Positions 12,001 to 21,653 of a DNA stretch of 64,000 nt are shown here, one piece after another (position 1 is the stretch's first letter; each line of letters starts with the position of its first letter). The position numbers and the translations under genes were made by a program. The stretch lies in assembly GCA_023627715.1 (NCBI GenBank), contig JAMAHW010000027.1:186001-250000 (forward strand), written 5' to 3'. The notes below the pieces were generated by a model. It worked only from the letters and a program-made list of their open reading frames with translations, was not told where the DNA came from and ran no database searches. The DNA is from Periconia sp. R9002. Taxonomy: Eukaryota; Ascomycota; Dothideomycetes; Pleosporales; Periconiaceae.

Positions 12001-13148
12001 ACCTATCCAACACACATCCAACGAATTCAAACCCCTCACAGCGAACCGACCGGTCTACGCTGCAGCTATGTGGTGAGCAATATCAGGTAGATGATGATGG
12101 TTGTAATTCATGGGGTTGAATCCGTCGAGCACGGCATTGCAGGGTCGGCTATAGACAGCACTGCAAATTTCAACAAGCCGAAGAGCGTCAAAGCCCAAGC
12201 AAGCTGAACATCAACAAAGCGACCGCTCTCTCAGGGTTGGGGCTCTACAAACGTAGTAACTTCCCGGCCATCGCAACAACAACGAACAATCACGTCTCGT
12301 CCCGGACATGATGCGCCATTAGAATTTTACGAATCCCTACATTGACCGCGCGCTTAACATGTCACTCGAACCGTGCAAGTGCATTTCATAAGAACCCCCC
12401 GCAGAGCGTCCACCACTCATCTCATCCCAACTAGACTTACTAAGTTCACCTCCTCCTCCACCACCACGCAAACGCCCAAACCAATCAAAGACCTCACGTC
12501 TCGTCCCAGATTTTCGTGGTACCTATGCACTTCCTCGTCGTGCATGTTTTTGACATCCCCCACCCCCTCCCGTGAGATGTACTGAGCGAGCGGGCTACGT
12601 GGTTCCGTCACCTTTCGGGTGGGTGCGTTTCTGAAGTCTTTGAGATGGAGCTTAATTGGGATGGATGGAGGTATGTTGGTAGATGGAGAGGAGGAATGCA
12701 ACTTGGATGTTTAAAGATTGATGGCTTAAGTTGTGATGGAATGAAGGTAAGCTTGGTGGTGGATTTGTAGGGGAGATGGGGAATCTGGATGGGGGTTGGA
12801 ATAAGTTGGGAAAGAAGAAAATAGCTGTCAGTATCCTTCAGGGCTTTGATAGGATGATGACGAGGTACAACCACGTACCCACATATTGATTAATACATGT
12901 ATCATAGCCCATCGTGTCATTCCAAAACATACCATCTTGAACCAACCTACATCATCAACACAGCATCGGGGCACTACACATCACATTCACTCAGCAAAGC
13001 AAAAGTCACAATAAGCACTGTAAGCACGCGGAACAAGAAACATGGTATCATTGAGCGGGACGCCCCGCAACCCCCGCAAACTTCTCCAAAACAAGCCCAA
13101 AAACACCCCCCCGCAACCCCGGAACCAGACGCGCGCACGCAAACTCCC
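9003..13148. other. Gene-poor stretch
   Basis: No gene I can support. An 11-bp perfect inverted repeat (CGTTGGATCTC at about 9179 and its complement at about 9308) lies 130 bp apart upstream of paralog B. The plus-strand frame 11170-11595 lacks an ATG start and any motif. The last few hundred bases before 13149 are the 3' flank of the repeat-protein gene. Confidence 0.4.
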
Positions 13149-14686
13149 CTACGTCCACTGGAACCCGGAGCCATCCGACGACGAATCGTCGGAGTGATGC
13201 TCCGGGCCCGAGCGACGCGGAGGAGTCTGCGGGTCCTCCATGCGCTTTTCGAACTTGAACTCGTCGCTGTTTTTGAAAAAAAGGGTTAGTGATTTTTTCT
13301 TTTGGGTCGTGGAGGGAAAATATGGATAGGTGGTCTGGGGGTCTTACCTGGTGCTGAGCCACTGCAGAACAGCGGCGTTGCGGTCCAGCACGGGGGCCTG
13401 CGGCTCCCGGCCAGCGTCCAAGGGGGGGATGAATGGATGGGCCCCCATGATCCATTCATCCCCGTCCAGTTCCACGAAGTCTGATCCCGGGGCCGGGACG
13501 TGGGCGCCGCCGAGGGGGTAGGAGCCGCGACCGCTCAGGAACAGGTTGGGGTTGCGCGACGGGATGCGCGGGCCCCTCCGGAGGTAGTCCTCGGGGGAAT
13601 TCAGCGGGAAGTGGGTGTGGACTTCTGGGCGGTACAGGGGTTCTCCGTGGTTGTCGTACATGATGTTGCTGGTGTCGAAGTAGGGGTAATCGTCCATGTC
13701 TGGGATTCCAGTGGATTCGCTGGAGGAAGCCGATGTTAGAGCGGATTCCATGGCCTCGTGTGAATACACTGTACTTACCCATTCGGAAACTTGAGGAATC
13801 TTAAGGTGGGGACTGGGATACCTTGGCCGTTGGCGAGGAATCCAATTTGACCATGCCCTGGGAACTTGGCCGGGGTGAACTTGTGGGAGAGACCATCACG
13901 AACAATGCCATAGAAGTCGGGCTTCGAATTGTGACCGCTGTACTTGTTTGCATACGGTGGAATCTTATGTCCATGCGCCGAATTGGATTGGAGAATCGCG
14001 GTACTGAAGTCAAGAGGTGCGCCATTGGCATCAAGGAAAGGTCCATTGGAACCAGAGGAGTCAAACAAACCGCGATCCAACTGAAGAGCCGTACGATTGG
14101 ACGCAGGAGCTGGAAATCTGGAGCGACGCGAACCGCGACCGGAGTCAGGAGCCGTGGGACTGGGGCCAAGAGTAGCGTGGTTGGAGCTAAGAGAAGGGCG
14201 ATTGGAACCAATATATGCCGGATTCAAGCCATGAGCTGTAAGATTGGACGCAGGAGCTGTGAGACTGGAGCCAATAGAAGCGCAATTGTAGTCGAGAGAG
14301 GCGCGACTGGAGTCGGCAGCTGCGGGATGGAACTCAGAAGCCGTAGGACTGAAGCCAAAAGAAGCGCGGTTGGAGCCAAGAGAAGTATGATTGTAGTCAA
14401 GAGAAGCGCGATTGGAATCAAGAGATGTAGTATTGAGCCCATGAGCCGTGAGACTGGAGCCAAGAGAGGCGCGGCTGGAGCTAAGAGAAGCACGATTGTA
14501 GTCAAGAGAGGCGCGATTGAACTCGGTAGCCGTAGGACTGAAGCCAAGAGATGCAGGATTGAACTCAGCAGCCTCGGGATTGAGCCGAGCAGGCGCAGGA
14601 TTGTATCCAGACGCAGGGTATGATGGAGGTGTAGAACGGTTGGCGCCGTCACCCGGTGCGTTGTTGATTTGCTGGCTGAAGCCCAT
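13149..14686 (-). CDS. Heptapeptide-repeat protein, unknown function
   Basis: Three exons on the minus strand: 14686-13779, 13719-13348, 13266-13149, about 465 residues. Both introns have good GT-AG ends (GTAAGT...CTCCAG, and GTAAGA...ACAG) and keep frame. The ATG context is purine-rich (CCAAGATGG). Residues 28 to about 188 are tandem 7-residue units with consensus near (S/Y/F)NRASL(D/G/S); 23 units can be counted and degenerate ones follow. The C-terminal half is non-repetitive, rich in Pro, Gly, Asp and aromatics (DMDDYPYF, GDEWIMGAHPF), and ends in a Ser/Asp-rich tail. No signal peptide or membrane helix. The R-A-S-L units resemble basophilic kinase or 14-3-3-type contexts, which is only a suggestion. 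Family not recognised; conservation probably lies in the C-terminal half. Confidence 0.65.
14123..14605 (-). repeat. 21-bp coding minisatellite
   Basis: DNA basis of the heptapeptide tract above: about 23 imperfect 21-bp units. Because the period is a multiple of three and stop codons are rare in the unit, frames are also open on the opposite strand (13823-14623) and in a second minus frame (14224 upward); those are shadows. Confidence 0.85.
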
Positions 14687-15720
14687 CTTGGCGGGAAGGA
14701 CTGGCAGCAGCGGGGGAGTTGGGGAAATGAGGACGTGAGGATGTGATGTGACTTGCCTTTGTGATTGCTGGTGCCGGGATGGAAGAACAATCCGACTTGA
14801 GTAGCAGCGTCTGCGTGCGAGTGTGAGGATGTTGAGTAAGCGTGTGTGTTGGTTGAGGGAGGAGGGTCGTAGGCAAAGGCTTGTAAAGACGACGGCAAAG
14901 AAAGCTGGTGTTGACGGTCATAGCTGTCGCACAAACGCGGTGCCAAGACACGCGACGCAGACGGGGTCTCGCGTCGTGAGTGAGGATGAAGGGAACTTGA
15001 GTATGAGGGTGAACGTGATGGTGAATGGTATGGTGAGCAGGAACAGGAGAGGCCTTTCTGCACAAAGGAGTTGTGATGACTACCGCCTCCTCTACAAATG
15101 TAGGCATGTAGAGCCAAGGGCTGTAGGTGAGCGGCGCGAATAGACAGTAGAATAGCGGAATAGACCGCATCTCGGATCGATATCTCGTTGGCGATACTCT
15201 TCGACGTTCGTTTTGAGGTGCTCTCCGCCTGCGCCCATGTAAATAAAACATTAAACAGCACGCATACATGTCACATGCTCCAATTCGGTATATGCAAAAG
15301 ATGGAATGAAATAGTAAAAATGATTTGTTTATTTCTAACGGGCTCCTTTGGAGAGTTGTTGATACATGAGAGGCCGAACACGTTTCGTGATATCCAGATG
15401 CAAAGACCATGATGCATGGAAGAACAATCAAGTCTCCCGAACAAACAAACGTATGAGATGATGATACTCACCTTAACCTGCATTCAGTTCATCTCAAATC
15501 AGAGACTATCCAGCGGCACGACGAGGACGAGCAGGAATTACCGCCATCCCCCTCTTCCCCCGCCCACAAGAGATTCTGGCGAACCTCTTGCGCGGTGATT
15601 TTCTCCTTTGGTTGTCGAGCACGAAATCGGATCCGGACCACCTCCCCGCCTGATACCTCGCCGGTAGTAAGTCGCCCAGTATTCCATGGAAATAACCGTC
15701 GATCCAGCTCTTGACCCTTT
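14687..15720. other. Upstream region of the repeat-protein gene
   Basis: Probable promoter and leader of the minus-strand gene. A GC-type donor (AAG|GCAAGT) near 14753 and an AAG just before the ATG could mark a leader intron, but this is not established. No independent gene seen. Confidence 0.35.
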
Positions 15721-15734
15721 AGCAATGGTTTTTG

Positions 15735-15912
15735 ACAAAAAAAAGTTGGGCCGTAACCCGTTGACCAAAAAGATGGGCCGAAACCCGATTGACAAAAATG
15801 TTGGGCCGAAACCCGGTTTGACAAAAATGGTGGGCCGAAACCCGGTTTGATAAAAATGGTGGGCCGAAACCCGTTTGTTTTCTGTTTTTTTTTTGGTGGG
15901 CCGAAACCCTTT
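15735..15912. repeat. 28-30 bp minisatellite, six units
   Basis: Six units each starting GGGCCG(A/T)AACCC, followed by TTGACAAAAATG or a variant. Units 3 and 4 differ by a single C to T change; the outer units are more diverged and one has a T-rich expansion. The minus strand reads through part of it as a repeated Phe-Gly-Pro peptide, which I regard as a shadow. Confidence 0.85.
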
Positions 15913-16229
15913 GTTACCCGAACTGTGAAGTAAGGGTCAAAAAAAAACTCAATCGAGAAAACTCGAAAGAGTATCGTACGTAGATCTCAAAGACCTAGTA
16001 CACCCATCTCTCAACCGGAGTCAAGTCGCGACAGTGTAGCAGCATGAAGGAAACTCCCCCACGGCTGACTAATCGCAACGACAGCAGGAGAGAACGGGGT
16101 CCCATACCTCTACAGCCGTGCTGTCGACGTAGACATGATGTCGATACAGACAGCAGCGGTGGAGGCTTGGAGGGAGGGGGATGGGTCCCACCGGCCTACT
16201 TTGGCTTCCCAGTATTGGCCGCGACTAAG

Positions 16230-16350
16230 TGAGGGGGTGGGCATCGCAACGGGTGCGTCTGAGCGGCTGCCAGGGACCTTGCGGCCTGTCAAGGGTGTAC
16301 ACAGTACAACCCAATATCGGTTGGCTTCTCCCCTACAGGTGTAGGCCAGG
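16230..16350 (+). repeat. Dispersed repeat, copy 1
   Basis: Contains the core GGACCTTGCGGCCTGTC at 16274-16290, followed 22 bp later by AATATCGGTTGGC. The same core plus trailing block recurs exactly 600 bp downstream and twice more near 49.2 and 49.8 kb. Confidence 0.6.
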
Positions 16351-16829
16351 ACAAAGCCGAAGCTTGCACCATCGGGTGGGGATAACCCCCGCTCACAACG
16401 GCCATTGCGACAAAAACAAAAATTGAATGTCTCAGATTGGGGCTTTGACGGAACACGGCCAACGCTTCCCCGCACAATCGATGTCCCACCATCAATCGGG
16501 CTGGGAGAGCGCCTTTCTGACCGATCACCTACAAATAACAAAAAGTTGCTCGGGAAACCGACCCGTGTGGAAGGTCTCCGTCGCTTGCCAAACGTTCGTA
16601 AACGTCGTCCCCGAGGCGGCAACTGAGGCCAAGGGAGAGGCAGCAGGCAGGCTACCATTGCCAACCTCCGAACATCCGGAAAAATTTCCTCAACCCCGCG
16701 ACATGGGTGCGCCGCCAAGGCGATTCCACCTCCATAGATGTTATTGGTAAGGAGGGTTGTTCTGCTACATTTGGATGCAGACAGAACGTATTGCAGCGTT
16801 GACGTACAACGCCGTCAGAACTGTGAAAA

Positions 16830-16950
16830 AACTGACCAGTGATGAGGAAAGGGTGCGCCTGTGCAACTGCCATGGACCTTTCGGCCTGTCATGACGCACG
16901 AAGCGTCAAATATCTGTTGGCATCTTCCACCCTGTTGTGCTGTCCTCGAT
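16830..16950 (+). repeat. Dispersed repeat, copy 2
   Basis: Core GGACCTTTCGGCCTGTC at 16874-16890, then AATATCTGTTGGC after 18 bp. Similarity to copy 1 extends about 20 bp upstream (GGGTGCG(C/T)CTG, CTGCCA). Confidence 0.6.
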
Positions 16951-17628
16951 CCCAAGCGGCCCTGCAACTAGGTTTGCGGGGCGGCCGGCTCAAAGACGGC
17001 GGGCACAGGGGGGGGAGGTTACCCTCTGCAGCAGGCGGCCTCATCTCATCAGGTCGCGAGCGGTCCAACGGGATCCAGGCATCCAGGGCGATATAACCGG
17101 GTCGGCGAGGCGGGGCGGACGTGTCGTGCTGTTGGCGGCTGGTGGATGAAGAGAAAATCTGTTCAGGGGCGAGGGGTGAGCGCTACTTATACCGTCTGAA
17201 GTCTGACCGGCTGACCTAAGGGTGGGGGTGCGCGCTAAAGCAATATTGATTGAAATTCGGCTATCCCCGCCAACCACCCAGTTTTGGACCAGACGCGCCC
17301 TCGGTCGTGACGCGTCAGACACGAGATTGCTGCCTACCTACATGGGTAAGTACATCATTGGGATACACGGGCATCTCTCCATTGCCAGGTCACTTTCTTC
17401 AATCAAACTACTTTGACCTAATATTTCATGTTATACAATCATATGCTCATGCCGCCACATAACCGTCGTCCCATCGCGCCTTTTCTCTCCAAAGCAAAAG
17501 GAAGTGCGAAACCATCCGGTATGCATGCTGCGCCAAAGAACACCAAAGTATGCCTACGTTCGATTCACGCCCGCCCCCAATGTGTGTGCTGAACGTTTCT
17601 GTATCTGATCTACATTCTCTTGTGCCTC

Positions 17629-19312
17629 TCATAGCATGCCTTGAAGACCATTCGACGCGTATGCCATGGGCTTGATATCCGGATGCGGCACAGCCTCAAA
17701 TTGCGTGAAGTTGAGCTTATATTCCGGCCCAATCTTGATGAAAGCTCCCTTGTTGCCGGTGCTATCACAGTAGTGTGGTGCCGAGAAAACAGTAATGCAT
17801 TTGCCGTCATGCTCCACCTCATAACCGTCCATGCGAACTTCGTGTGAACGAATGATGGCTTCCAGACCATTCTTTTCGCAGAAACGCTTCGTCACGTCAG
17901 GTCCAAACTGTAAGCCAACGCCACGCTTGCTGGGGCCTCGGCCTGGTTGGGTCTGGGGGTCTGTCCAAAGCATTTCCATCATAAGGCCGGATTGGCCTGG
18001 CTGTCTTTGCTTGAAGCGATTCAACTTTCGCACATCATCTAGACTGATGTTGTCATCCGAAAAGAGACCACCGTGAAGGACAAAGTATTTCTTTCCAATC
18101 AGCGTAGCAAGGGGTAAGGCGGAAAATGATTCGGAAAAGAGCTTGAATACCCGCTCGTTGTACTTTGCTCGGCACTCTCCTTCGAAACCATACATCCGGT
18201 TCATGTCATCCGTTTCATGATTGCCGCGGTTGAGGAAGAACTTGGAGGGGTATAACCATTTGTAGGCGTAAAGCAGGAGAGCGATTTCGGTGGACCACGA
18301 TCCACGGTCGACGAAGTCACCGTTGAAGAGGAACATGTGCTTTTCCGAAGGCTTGCCGGCAAGACGGAATATCTCCATAAGGTCGAAATACTGGCCTGGC
18401 ATCCTCGAGTTAGCAGCAGGCTCGCCCGACGCACAATTCTCATGTTGCACGATAGCTCCAGGCACTTACCGTGGGTATCACCGCATACGGTGATTTCCTG
18501 ACCGTCCTCCACATCCACTTCTACCATGGTGGGCTCATTCTTGACAAGTTCCATGACAGCTATTATGATCTGGAAGACGTATTTGCGGGCCAGCTTTTTG
18601 CCATTCTTGAAGCGCTCGATCATGTCTTCGACGAACTCCAGCGTCATCTCATTGCCCAGCTTTGCACCATCGTAGGACGGGTCCACAACCATGTTTTCAA
18701 GATCCAGGCCTTCGGCGGCGGACGGAGCATCCTCGACCTCGATGGCTTTGAGAAAAGCATCGCGCTTAACGATCTTGTTGCACTGCTCGAGGCGTAGTTT
18801 TGCGGTTGCGTCATTGGGTGCATTCTTGACGACGAGCTTCCAGTCACGGAGGGCTTCCTTGTGATGCAAGATGGCGGTGTTGGCGGATGCACGTCGGTAA
18901 TAAGCCTGCAGGTACACGGTGAGCCGGGTGAGGAGGAGAGTGAAGGTGGATGCGGGTAGGCAAAAATATAATGCATAAGTAGGTAGGTACGTACCTTGAC
19001 ATTGCCCGGGTCGAGCTCAATGGCCTTGTCGGCGTCTGCAACGGCATATCCGTATGCTTCTAGCTTAATGTTGGCCTGCAGTGGCTATCAGCAGATGCTC
19101 GCGTGCCTACATGTGCACAATGTATGTGGGTGTGTGTGTATGTAGCGTCACAGGCGGGCACGCACCTGAGCTCGGTTGGTGTAAAACGAGGGCTCCTGGT
19201 CGTAGGCTTCAATGGCTTTTGTATAGAATTCAACGGCGGTAGGCCAGTCCTGCTTCTTGAAAGCATCATTCCCCTTGTTCTTCAGCTCTACAGCCTCGGC
19301 CGGTGGGCTCAT
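17629..19312 (-). CDS. PPT1: Serine/threonine protein phosphatase 5 (TPR-PPP)
   Basis: Four exons: 19312-19166, 19075-18995, 18905-18470, 18395-17629; 476 residues, close to the fungal PP5/Ppt1 length. N-terminal tetratricopeptide repeats run to about residue 125 (KNKGNDAFKKQDW, YYRRASAN). The PPP catalytic core has all metal-binding motifs: GDTHG (218-222), GDFVDRG (247-253) and RGNHE (278-282), plus HGGLFSDD and SAPHYC further on. The PP5-type C-terminus (helix, then YASNGLQGML) is present. PP5 dephosphorylates Hsp90 co-chaperone complexes in the cytosol and nucleus; the TPRs bind the Hsp90 tail and inhibit the active site. All introns are canonical GT-AG, and TPR or catalytic motifs cross the junctions, so boundaries are firm. 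It diverges from SPT4 with 389 bp between the start codons. Confidence 0.93.
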
Positions 19313-19701
19313 GGCAAAGACGATGGGAGCTTCTTTTTTCACCGACAGATCGTGGGGATTGCGATTGCGGGACGGCTGGAGGCAGCGGCGGCGGCGGCGG
19401 GGAAGGGCAGGCGCGGATGGGCAGGGCAGGCAGGCAAAGGCGGTGGGGGGACTGGAGGAGGAACAAACGCACGAGGTAGACACGACGAGGAGGAGGAACA
19501 AGAGCGACAAAATTTCGCGGCGTCTCAATCTGCGTCACAAGTCGCAAAAGCACAGTCAACCCACACAACCTCCATCTGTCGGTCGGCCGCTTTTCGTCTC
19601 CCACGGCCACATCCTCGCCTCATCGCACTACCCTGTCACGCCGCCACCCGCTGCCCCTCTAGCGAGTCAGCTTAGACAGGAAAAGCCCTGGGCCCGTTAC
19701 C
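19313..19701. promoter_or_regulatory. Shared divergent promoter, PP5 / SPT4
   Basis: 389 bp separate the divergent ATGs of the phosphatase and the SPT4 frame. The DNA is GC-rich with CGG triplet runs near 19385-19400 and no TATA box that I can see. Both leaders must lie here. Confidence 0.5.
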
Positions 19702-20724
19702 ATGCCTCCCAAAGCAGCAAAGAAAGGCATCGCCGCCGTCAAGAAAGGATCCAGCGCCAAAAAATACATCTACGTCAACTCGGACAGCGAGGAAATCTCT
19801 CCGCCCCGTGAACACACGGAGGAGGACCGCGAGAACCATGATCCGTCGCAGCAGGTGAAGAAGACCGAGGACAATGCCAATCGGCGCCGCGGTAACAAAG
19901 GACCAAAACCCTCTAGTACCGACATCCCGTCGCCAACTTCCAAGGACCACCATGGCTCCGGTCGCCGCCCAGATCGCCCTCGCCAAGATTCGGAGCCTAG
20001 TGCCAAAGCTGCTGGACCTCAAAGCATTCCCTCTCCCAACCGCCATTTGGAGCACGCCTTGTTCCCAGTTTTGAATAACCTTGGTCCCTCCGACAATACC
20101 AACCGCAATAGCAACGTTATTTCTACCGACAATACCAAGTCAGCCAGGCTCGAGGCCCGTCCCTCAACTTTACCCTCTCGTCCCAAGCATCGCCGCTCTC
20201 TTCCTCAAGCTCAGAACCCTGCGACCAAGCCTCTCAGTCCTCTAGCAACTCGCTCTCCCCTTCACCCGCCATCCGACTCTGCGCAGCCAACGTCTCAAAC
20301 GCCCCTTTCCAACGTCAACGTCTACCGCAACGAAGACGACACCGTAATCATGTCTGGAGCCTACATTCCACCCAGCCAGCAGCGCCACATGCGCGCCTGC
20401 ATGGTATGCTCCATCGTCCGCACCGAGCAGCAATTCCGCGCCCAAGGCTGCCCCAACTGCGAATCCTTCCTCGAGCTCGCCGGTAACTCCGACCAGATCC
20501 AGGACTGCACCAGCCAGGTGTTTGACGGTATCATGACCATCGTCGATACCACCAAGAGCTGGGTCGCCCGCGCGCAGCGTCTCGAAGGTTACGTCCCCGG
20601 CGTGTATGCGGTCCAGGTCGAGGGCGTCTTGCCCGACGATGTGCTCACGGCGGTCGAGAACGCGGGCGTCAACTACATCCCCCGGGATGGCAGCGTGAAC
20701 GAGGCATTACCTACCGAAGCCTAG
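19702..20724 (+). CDS. SPT4: Transcription elongation factor Spt4, N-terminally extended
   Basis: Uninterrupted 340-residue frame with a good start (TTACCATGCC). The last 124 residues (from M217 at 20350) are a full Spt4: a zinc ribbon of C233-x2-C236 and C250-x2-C253, then the conserved [19 protein letters not shown] and PGVYAV blocks. Spt4 pairs with Spt5 (DSIF) to support RNA polymerase II elongation. Residues 1-216 are Lys-rich at first, then low-complexity Ser/Pro/Asn/Arg-rich, and are not part of any Spt4 I know; ordinary Spt4 is about 100-125 residues and would begin at M217. Either the protein carries a disordered extension, or 19702-20349 is leader that happens to be open, or a second protein is made from the upstream ATG. 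No intron is needed to join the parts. Confidence 0.85.
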   Translation: MPPKAAKKGIAAVKKGSSAKKYIYVNSDSEEISPPREHTEEDRENHDPSQQVKKTEDNANRRRGNKGPKPSSTDIPSPTSKDHHGSGRRPDRPRQDSEPSAKAAGPQSIPSPNRHLEHALFPVLNNLGPSDNTNRNSNVISTDNTKSARLEARPSTLPSRPKHRRSLPQAQNPATKPLSPLATRSPLHPPSDSAQPTSQTPLSNVNVYRNEDDTVIMSGAYIPPSQQRHMRACMVCSIVRTEQQFRAQGCPNCESFLELAGNSDQIQDCTSQVFDGIMTIVDTTKSWVARAQRLEGYVPGVYAVQVEGVLPDDVLTAVENAGVNYIPRDGSVNEALPTEA

Positions 20725-21653
20725 AGAGCGGAGGAATCGGAATGAAGCGAGAGCGCGATTTTTTTATGCATGGGTTGGAACGTCGTCCTTGATGTCAAGA
20801 CTCCACTGCCTGACTGAGCTTCTGCCTATCACCTAGACGCTGCAGAGCAGGGGACGGCATCCATCCCGTTACAGGCGTTTTATTTTTGGGAGGGGAAAAA
20901 TGGGGCGATACCTACACGTGTGCGCACACCTTTTCAGCCACACACTGGAGTTTTCTGATTTTCCTGTGCGAAAAAACAGGCGGGAAGGAGGCTATCACGG
21001 TGTACTCTGTACAGTCTGCACACCTATCTCACTTCTGCGATTCACACCGGTCGATGCTTGTTTGTTTTGATAGAATTGGGCTGAATTCCAACGGTGGATG
21101 ACTGTGGAGGAATGGATTGGGCAACCAGTTCACTAGGTTAATAATGTGAAAGATTCTTCTTGAATGTTTTAAATGTGGTGCATGCGGTGAATGTCCTTCT
21201 CTCTTTCGAAACCGAAACTAGTAATCAGGCCGAAAAAGTACACTTCCTACCAATATCATTGATAGTGCGAACAATACATACATATGTACACGAAACAAAC
21301 CATACCAACCAATCACTCCCTCCTTACGCCTCCCTCCAACAAAAAAATGAAGACCAAAAAAACCCCCCAAATACACATTCCTCGCCATACCAAAAAAACG
21401 CAAAATAGCATATCTTCCTCGTGAGCGGCAAACGCGCATTCCCGTTATACCTGAAAATCATGTTTGAATCGTTACATATCTTTGATACGTCTTACTTGCT
21501 TGCTTGCTTCTTTCTCTCGTCTATGTATTGAATGACGATGGCGAAAACGAACCCCTCAACTCCCATTTCCATGCGTTACGTATGGTATACGCTCCACTTG
21601 CAAGATCCTGTTTGTTTTCTACTAACGCAATGTAGGTTTCTTCCACGGGGCGA
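20725..21653. other. Convergent 3' intergenic region
   Basis: Lies between the convergent ends of SPT4 and MID1. T-rich and A-rich patches fit 3' UTRs. No gene seen; a plus-strand frame at 21160-21408 lacks support. Confidence 0.4.

Larger units (their letters stand above)
15913..17628. other. Dispersed-repeat region, no gene seen
   Basis: GC-rich DNA with overlapping open frames on both strands, none with a convincing start, splice pattern or domain. It contains two copies of the GGACCTT(G/T)CGGCCTGTC repeat core (16274 and 16874) shared with 48.8-50 kb, so it is probably decayed repeat DNA. Confidence 0.5.

Noticed and set aside
13823..14623. 266-codon plus-strand open frame opposite the heptapeptide gene
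   Set aside because: It is the other strand of the 21-bp repeat, whose period keeps several frames open. The minus frame has the good ATG, introns and a non-repetitive continuation.
14224..15261. 345-codon second minus-strand frame over the same repeat
   Set aside because: Leu/Ile-rich translation of the repeat in the wrong frame; no ATG context, no membrane-protein logic and no splice continuation.
17540..17600. GTTCGATTC motif resembling a pol III B-box
   Set aside because: No A-box, no stem pairing and no terminator; probably chance.
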